Assembly (NCBI GenBank): GCA_009469665.1
Contig: SSTB01000212.1
Span: forward strand, 1 to 11,080
DNA length: 11,080 bases
Source: Azonexaceae bacterium
GTDB lineage: Bacteria; Pseudomonadota; Gammaproteobacteria; Burkholderiales; Rhodocyclaceae
Direction: 5' to 3'
Shown one piece after another: positions 6,584 to 11,080 of this stretch. The position numbers were made by a program, and so were the translations under genes. Below the pieces are notes generated by a model that was not told the origin of the DNA, made no database searches, and saw only the letters and a list, made by a program, of their open reading frames with translations. Numbering within the stretch: the stretch's first letter is position 1; each line of letters begins with the position of its first letter.

Positions 6584-7212
6584 TCAGCCTTGCTGACCGT
6601 ACCCGCCGAACTTTTCCAGCACCGTCGCCATCTCCTGCGCCGAAAGCAGCACCGGCTCGCCCAGCAGGCTGGCGCGCCAGTATTGCCCGCACAGTTCTTC
6701 CAGTTCCACGGCCAGCCCCAGGGCATGGTTTAGATCGCGGCCGAAGGCGAGCAGGCCGTGATTGGCGAGGAGGCAGGCGTTGCGGCCTTCCAGGGCGGCG
6801 AGGGCGGCGTCCGACAGGGCCTGGGTGCCGAAGGTGGCGTAGGCGGCGCAGCGCACCGTATCGCCGCCGAAGCGGGCGATCATGTAATGGAAGGGGGGGA
6901 TGTCCCGCCGCAGGCAGGCCAGGCTGGTGGCATAGGGAGAATGGGCGTGGACCACGGCGCCGGCTTCTGGCCGGGCGGCGTAGAGATCGCGGTGGAAGCG
7001 CCATTCGGAAGAGGGCTGGCGCCGGCCCCGGGCGCTGCCGTCCAGTCCCATGCAGGGGATGTCGTCGGGCTCCAGGCGGTCGTAGGCCATGCCGGTGGGG
7101 GTGATGTGGAAGCCCTCCGGGCAGCGCAGGCTGAGGTTGCCCGCGGTGCCGCTGTTGAGCCCCGCGGCGGCCATGGCGCGGGCGGTGGCGATGAGGGCGG
7201 CGCGGGGATCGC

Positions 7213-7216
<4 letters not shown>
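6584..7216 (-). CDS. FucA-like class II aldolase, likely 5-(methylthio)ribulose-1-phosphate aldolase
   Basis: A 210-residue zinc aldolase of the AraD/FucA family, close to E. coli fuculose-1-phosphate aldolase over the whole length (GLNSGTAGNLS, ITPTGMAYDRL, PSSEWRFH, YATFGT, VLEKFGGYG). The catalytic glutamate is Glu71 in SSEW and the zinc ligands His90, His92 (VVHAH) and His153 (ANHG), equivalent to Glu73/His92/His94/His155 of FucA. Its ATG overlaps the mtnA stop by 4 bp, so the two are translationally coupled. Because MtnA makes 5-methylthioribulose-1-phosphate, the best inference is cleavage of that sugar phosphate to DHAP and (methylthio)acetaldehyde, as for the Ald2 enzymes of the DHAP shunt; 5-deoxyribulose-1-phosphate is an alternative substrate. 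MtnB dehydratase is the main alternative call, but the FucA-like motifs favour an aldolase. It ends with two consecutive TGA stops. Confidence 0.8.
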
Positions 7217-8298
<1,082 letters not shown>

Positions 8299-8365
8299 GG
8301 CCGGGATTCTGGCACATCCGGCGCGAACTTGCCGCCGCGGCGGCGGTCTGTGAAACTGCTGCCAT

Positions 8366-8382
8366 GCCCCCGTCACGGGGGC
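8366..8382. other. GC-rich hairpin between mtnA and mscS
   Basis: GCCCCCG (8366-8372) and CGGGGGC (8376-8382) form a perfect 7-bp stem with a TCA loop. It lies 67 bp upstream of the mtnA start and has no T run on either side, so it is unlikely to be a terminator; it may act on mtnA leader RNA or simply be an intergenic palindrome. Confidence 0.4.
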
Positions 8383-8411
8383 CGACCAAACCCGCCCAGA
8401 AACCACCGCTT

Positions 8412-8486
8412 GGTTCTTAACCGTTCGGGCTGAGTCTGCCGAAGCCCGCGTTCCCGCAGGGAATGCCCTTCGCTGCGCTGACGAAG
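8412..8486. repeat. Cluster of intergenic palindromes upstream of mscS (REP-like)
   Basis: Four hairpins lie head to tail: GGTT-CTT-AACC (8412-8422); CGGGCT/AGCCCG (8426-8431 with 8443-8448); GCGTTCCC/GGGAATGC with one G-U pair and a GCA loop (8448-8455 with 8459-8466); and CTTCG/CGAAG (8468-8472 with 8482-8486). The second contains CCGTTCGGGCTGAG, which resembles a short motif I recall as widely dispersed between genes of proteobacteria. Dense, adjoining palindromes without a reading frame suggest a REP-type or similar repeated element, but only one copy is present in this window. Confidence 0.5.
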
Positions 8487-8523
8487 AACGGAATCGATCG
8501 GTGCATTCCTCAAGGAGAATGCC

Positions 8524-9342
8524 ATGAATCAGACCGACCTCGCCCACTGGCAGGAAATCGCCCTGCAATACGCCACCGACCTCGGCGCCAAAGTGCTCGC
8601 CGCCATCGCTTTCTGGGTCATCGGGCGCTGGCTGATCGGCCTGGTGGGCCAGGCCGTGCAATCGACCCTGGAGCGCCAGAAGGTGGACGCCACGGTGATG
8701 CGCTATCTGGGTACCGTGGTCAATGTCACCCTCAACATCCTGCTGGTGGTCGGCATCCTCGGCTACTTCGGCATCCAGACCACCACCTTCGCCGCCCTCT
8801 TCGCCGCGGCCGGCGTGGCCATCGGCATGGCCTGGTCCGGGCTGCTCTCCAATTTCGCCGGCGGGGTTTTTCTCATCATCCTGCGGCCCATCAAGGTGGG
8901 CGATTTCGTCACCGTCGCCGGGGTGACCGGAACGGTGAAGGAAGTGGGGCTTTTCGCCTCCGCCATCAACACCCCGGACAACGTCATGACCCTGGTGGGC
9001 AACAGCAAGATTTTCGGCGATACCATCCAGAATTACAGCGTCAATCCCCATCGCCGGGTGGATCTCAAGGCCCAACTGGCCGGCGCCGCCGACTGCGCCC
9101 GGGCCGCGGCGGTGCTGAAGGAACGCATCGCCGCCATCCCCAACGTCCTCGCCTCCCCGGCGGTGGAAGTCGAAATCCTGGAATTCAACCTCGTCGGCCC
9201 CGTCCTCGCCGTGCGCCCTTACTGCCACAACGACCACTACTGGCAGGTCTATTTCGACACCAACAAGGTCATCCGCGAAGCCCTGGGCGGGCCGGAATTC
9301 CCGGCCCCCACCCCTTCCCAGGTGGTCTTCGTCAAGCAATAG
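8524..9342 (+). CDS. MscS-family small-conductance mechanosensitive channel
   Basis: A 272-residue inner-membrane channel subunit, close to the 286 residues of E. coli MscS. Three hydrophobic segments are seen: about 21-43, 64-84, and the pore-lining third helix 88-120 with the Gly/Ala-rich pattern AALFAAAGVAIGMAWSGLLSNFAGG. The beta domain follows with the signature LRPIKVGDFVTVAGVTGTVKEV (120-141) and VGNSKIFGDTIQNYS (158-172), then the mixed alpha/beta vestibule to the C-terminus. It forms heptamers that release solutes on hypo-osmotic shock. AAGGAG (8512-8517) lies 6 nt before the ATG, a strong ribosome binding site. It is divergent from mtnA and separated from the aminotransferase by a hairpin and the leader repeat, so it is probably monocistronic. 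Confidence 0.92.
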   Translation: MNQTDLAHWQEIALQYATDLGAKVLAAIAFWVIGRWLIGLVGQAVQSTLERQKVDATVMRYLGTVVNVTLNILLVVGILGYFGIQTTTFAALFAAAGVAIGMAWSGLLSNFAGGVFLIILRPIKVGDFVTVAGVTGTVKEVGLFASAINTPDNVMTLVGNSKIFGDTIQNYSVNPHRRVDLKAQLAGAADCARAAAVLKERIAAIPNVLASPAVEVEILEFNLVGPVLAVRPYCHNDHYWQVYFDTNKVIREALGGPEFPAPTPSQVVFVKQ

Positions 9343-9351
9343 CGCGCCGCG

Positions 9352-9384
9352 AGCGGGGCGCCTGCATCGGGCGGACGCCCCGCT
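9352..9384 (+). terminator. Hairpin after mscS, possible terminator and entry to leader repeat copy B
   Basis: AGCGGGGCG (9352-9360) and CGCCCCGCT (9376-9384) form a perfect 9-bp stem with a 15-nt loop, 9 bp after the mscS stop. Only a short TTTG follows, so termination would be weak. It overlaps the first bases of the 106-bp repeat and takes the same place as the unrelated-sequence hairpin in front of copy A. Confidence 0.5.
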
Positions 9385-9487
9385 TTGTCGCTCCTCCTTG
9401 CAGGCATGAGCCTGCCGCGTCGTCACTTCGCGCCAGACACCCGCCCGAATGCACCATCGGGCTCGTCCAACCGAGGGTTCCAGGATG
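9382..9487 (+). repeat. Dispersed 106-bp leader repeat, copy B (upstream of aminotransferase gene)
   Basis: Gap-free match to 2217-2322 with nine substitutions. It starts next to the 3' arm of a GC-rich hairpin and ends with the aminotransferase ATG, supplying GAGGG as Shine-Dalgarno. The internal stem GCAGG/CCTGC (9400-9404 with 9411-9415) is kept, and two of the substitutions fall in its loop (CATGAG against GTTGAG). The match stops at the ATG, and the two downstream proteins are unrelated. Confidence 0.85.
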
Positions 9488-10639
9488 ATCGAAGTTCCCT
9501 TCCCCGTCTCCACCCGCTTCCCCGCCCTGGGTACCACCATCTTCACGGTCATGTCCCGGCTGGCGGCGGAATGCGGGGCAGTGAACCTCTCCCAGGGGTT
9601 CCCCGACTTCCAGGCCGATCCTGAGCTGTTCGACGCCGTGCATCGCCACATGCGGGCCGGCCGCAACCAATATGCCCCCATGGCTGGCATGCCGGAACTG
9701 CGCAGCGCCATCGCCGCCAAGGTCGCCGCCCTCTACGGCGCCGCGTACGATGCAGAAAGCGAGATTACCGTCACCGCAGGCGCCACCCAGGCCTTGTTCA
9801 CGGCCATCGCCGCCTTTGTCGGGCCCGGGGACGAGGTCATCGTTTTCGACCCCGTGTACGACTCCTACGGGCCGGCTGTGGACACCGTCGGCGGCCGGGT
9901 GCGTCATTCGCGCCTGAGCTTCCCCGATTACCGGCCGGATTGGGAGCATGTGGCTTCGCTGATCAGTCCCCGGACCCGGATGATCGTAGTCAACAGCCCC
10001 CACAACCCCACCGGCAGCCTGCTGACCCCCGCCGACCTGGAAGCCCTGGCCGGCCTCCTGCGCAATACCGGCATCGTCGTCCTGAGCGACGAAGTGTACG
10101 AACACATCGCCTTCAGCGCCCGCCACGAAAGCCTGTGCCGCCACCCGGAACTCGCCGCCCGTAGCCTGGTGGTCTCGTCCTTCGGCAAGACCTACCACAT
10201 CACCGGCTGGAAGATCGGCTATGTGGTCGCCCCCGCCGCCCTCAGCGCCGAATTCAGAAAGCTGCACCAGTTCAACGTCTTCACCGTCAATACCCCGGCC
10301 CAACTGGGCATCGCCGACTACATGGCCGACCCCGCCCGCCACGAAGGCCTGGCCGATTTCTACCGGCAAAAGCGCGACCGCTTCGCGGCCCTCATGGCCG
10401 CCACCCCCTTCGATCTGCTGCCCTGCCACGGCACCTACTTCCAACTGGCCCGCTACGGCGCCATCAGCGACCGGCCGGACCGCGAATTCGCCGAATGGCT
10501 GACCCGGGAGGTCGGCGTCGCCGTCATCCCCGTATCCGCCTTCACCCCGGACGGCCACGACGACCGGGTGGTGCGCTTCTGCTTCGCCAAGCGCGACGAA
10601 ACTCTGGAAGAAGCGGCGGAGCGCCTGCGGCGTCTGTAA
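9485..10639 (+). CDS. YbdL-type methionine/aromatic aminotransferase (PLP, fold type I)
   Basis: A 384-residue cytoplasmic PLP enzyme that resembles E. coli YbdL throughout: LGTTIFTVMS (15-24), NLSQGFPDF (34-42), NQYAPMAGMPELR (61-73), TVTAGATQALF (95-105), NSPHNPTG (170-177), SDEVYEH (201-207), the Schiff-base lysine Lys235 in SSFGKTYHITGWK, and Arg364 in VRFCFAKR for the substrate carboxylate. YbdL prefers methionine, then His and Phe, and relatives include MtnE and kynurenine aminotransferases; 4-methylthio-2-oxobutanoate to methionine is therefore a plausible reaction. The ATG at 9485 (GAGGG upstream, inside the repeat) gives the family start; an in-frame ATG at 9449 would translate the repeat. 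Proximity to mtnA is suggestive, but the gene is on the other strand with its own leader. Confidence 0.9.
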   Translation: MIEVPFPVSTRFPALGTTIFTVMSRLAAECGAVNLSQGFPDFQADPELFDAVHRHMRAGRNQYAPMAGMPELRSAIAAKVAALYGAAYDAESEITVTAGATQALFTAIAAFVGPGDEVIVFDPVYDSYGPAVDTVGGRVRHSRLSFPDYRPDWEHVASLISPRTRMIVVNSPHNPTGSLLTPADLEALAGLLRNTGIVVLSDEVYEHIAFSARHESLCRHPELAARSLVVSSFGKTYHITGWKIGYVVAPAALSAEFRKLHQFNVFTVNTPAQLGIADYMADPARHEGLADFYRQKRDRFAALMAATPFDLLPCHGTYFQLARYGAISDRPDREFAEWLTREVGVAVIPVSAFTPDGHDDRVVRFCFAKRDETLEEAAERLRRL

Positions 10640-10652
10640 GCGCAGGACATCC

Positions 10653-10681
10653 GGATTCGCCGACAAACGGTCGGAAAATCC
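10653..10681 (+). terminator. Imperfect hairpin after the aminotransferase, possible terminator
   Basis: GGATT (10653-10657) pairs with AATCC (10677-10681), and inside it CCGAC (10660-10664) pairs with GTCGG (10670-10674) around the loop AAACG, with a 2-by-2 internal loop. It begins 14 bp after the stop codon. There is no T tract, so if it terminates, it is not by the canonical intrinsic mechanism. Confidence 0.35.
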
Positions 10682-10773
10682 AGGTCAGGGCAAGACAGCA
10701 AAGGGAACCTATTTACCCAATGGACATAGACCATTCCGGTGCGTATCCTGTAACGACGTATGCGAATCGCGCG

Positions 10774-10802
10774 CCGCACCTGGTCGAGTAACCTGGGTGC
10801 GG
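10774..10802. other. Hairpin in the right intergenic region
   Basis: CCGCACC (10774-10780) and GGTGCGG (10796-10802) form a perfect 7-bp stem; inside it GGT/ACC (10782-10784 with 10791-10793) adds 3 bp. No T run follows. It may be a second terminator for the aminotransferase transcript or an operator. Confidence 0.35.
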
Positions 10803-10846
10803 ATTGATCGGAAGAGGAAGGGGTGTCCGGTTTTACGGGAGACAAT

Positions 10847-10866
10847 TACTGTATGTATAACCAGTT
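10847..10866. promoter_or_regulatory. Candidate LexA (SOS) box 1
   Basis: The 20-mer starting at 10847 agrees with the E. coli LexA consensus (TACTG-N10-CAGTA type) at 16 of 20 positions; its core is CTGTATGTATAACCAG. It overlaps a perfect inverted repeat GTATAAC-CA-GTTATAC (10855-10870), which could instead be the site of another dimeric regulator. Confidence 0.5.
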
Positions 10867-10902
10867 ATACGCCGGTTTTTCGCCTTACGCAAGGCTTGCC
10901 GT

Positions 10903-11055
10903 ATGTCCGGTCCGCCAGGATATTGGACATGCTTCCAGGATATTGGCCAGAAATGGCATCGACTAAACGTTCCCAGACAAAGACCGCTACGCCAATGGCA
11001 ACCGGGCATTATAAACGGAATACTGGTTGTTTATACAGCCGTGAAAATCTGCTAG
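10903..11055 (+). CDS. Possible small ORF (50 aa) between two LexA-like boxes, unrecognised
   Basis: An ATG at 10903 opens a 50-codon frame that ends with TAG at 11053-11055. AAGG (10891-10894) lies 8 nt upstream and LexA-like box 1 about 37 nt upstream. The peptide starts MSGPPGYWTC, is basic in the middle and has a hydrophobic C-terminus (GIINGILVVYTAVKIC, residues 35-50). No family is recognised. A frame of this length easily arises by chance at this base composition, and it contains the 12-bp direct repeat and box 2, so it may be non-coding. SOS-controlled small hydrophobic peptides such as TisB are known elsewhere, which is the only reason to list it. Confidence 0.15.
   Translation: MSGPPGYWTCFQDIGQKWHRLNVPRQRPLRQWQPGIINGILVVYTAVKIC
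10915..10946. repeat. 12-bp direct repeat with 20-bp period
   Basis: CCAGGATATTGG occurs at 10915-10926 and again at 10935-10946, exactly 20 bp apart, about two helical turns. The pair lies between the two LexA-like boxes. Two sites on the same helix face suit cooperative binding by a regulator, though nothing identifies it. Confidence 0.55.
11021..11040. promoter_or_regulatory. Candidate LexA (SOS) box 2
   Basis: The 20-mer starting at 11021 agrees with the E. coli LexA consensus at 14 of 20 positions, including both half-site ends (TACTG and CAG); its core is CTGGTTGTTTATACAG. It overlaps an inverted repeat TATAAAC (11010-11016) / GTTTATA (11029-11035). Its distance from the right edge (40 bp) suits control of a rightward gene starting outside the window. 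Confidence 0.45.
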
Positions 11056-11080
11056 TGTGCGGAGCGCAATTTGCGCGCAC

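Larger units (their letters stand above)
10640..11080. other. 441-bp region without a convincing gene; control region for a gene beyond the right edge
   Basis: G+C falls visibly here compared with the genes before it. The region holds two imperfect hairpins after the aminotransferase stop, two LexA-like boxes, a perfect 7-bp inverted repeat overlapping the first box, a 12-bp direct repeat, a possible 50-codon ORF, and a terminal palindrome GCGCAATTTGCGC (11064-11076). No long frame with family resemblance was seen on either strand. Confidence 0.6.

Noticed and set aside
9449..9484. Earlier in-frame ATG (9449) for the aminotransferase
   Set aside because: The added 12 residues would come from the repeat; the ribosome binding site and YbdL-like N-terminus fit the ATG at 9485.
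8299..9720. 474-codon upstream extension of mtnA in the same frame
   Set aside because: It is antisense to mscS and to the aminotransferase start; mtnA family motifs and normal length fit the ATG at 8298.
10495..10791. 98-codon + strand frame across the end of the aminotransferase
   Set aside because: Out-of-frame Arg/Pro-rich shadow of the aminotransferase; no motif and no ribosome binding site.
10871..10895. TTTTT next to the small GCCTT/AAGGC hairpin as an intrinsic terminator
   Set aside because: The T run lies on the 5' side of the stem and no T run follows it on either strand, so the order is wrong for termination in both directions.

Overview
The window is a G+C-rich chromosomal stretch with tightly packed genes, ATGA overlaps and long spurious antisense frames. 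This composition and the gene content (CPA2 antiporter, MscS, YbdL-type aminotransferase, VagC-like VapBC) fit a beta- or gammaproteobacterium. I favour a betaproteobacterium of the Rhodocyclales type, but that is an impression of style; no rRNA or tRNA is present to prove it.

Left part (1-5863, all + strand): the C-terminal part of an ArsB/NhaD-superfamily permease (open at the left edge) is followed 2 bp later by a CPA2 cation:proton antiporter. After a 235-bp gap comes a compact cluster: an MFS transporter, two tandem paralogous beta-hydroxyacid dehydrogenases (GarR/3-hydroxyisobutyrate dehydrogenase family) and a small LEA14/WHy-domain lipoprotein. The transporter and the reductases suggest uptake and reduction or oxidation of a small carboxylate; the substrate cannot be read from the sequence.

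Middle part (5864-8298, - strand): read from the right, mtnA (methylthioribose-1-phosphate isomerase) overlaps by 4 bp a FucA-like class II aldolase. This pair matches the isomerase-aldolase core of the DHAP shunt for 5'-methylthioadenosine/5'-deoxyadenosine by-products. A vapBC toxin-antitoxin module follows 38 bp behind the aldolase and ends in a strong hairpin that also faces the lipoprotein gene.

Right part (8299-11080, + strand): a cluster of palindromes, an MscS-type mechanosensitive channel, then a YbdL-type methionine/aromatic aminotransferase. The last 441 bp have no convincing gene and a visibly lower G+C. They hold two LexA-like (SOS) boxes, a possible 50-codon ORF between them and several small repeats, and look like the control region of a gene beyond the right edge.

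The most unusual feature is a 106-bp gap-free repeat (97/106 identical) that occurs twice, in the same orientation. Each copy ends exactly at a start codon and supplies the Shine-Dalgarno of the gene behind it: the MFS transporter (2217-2322) and the aminotransferase (9382-9487). Each copy is entered by a GC-rich hairpin whose sequence differs but whose pairing is kept. The substitutions are spread evenly over codon phases, so the element looks like a non-coding, structured, dispersed leader.
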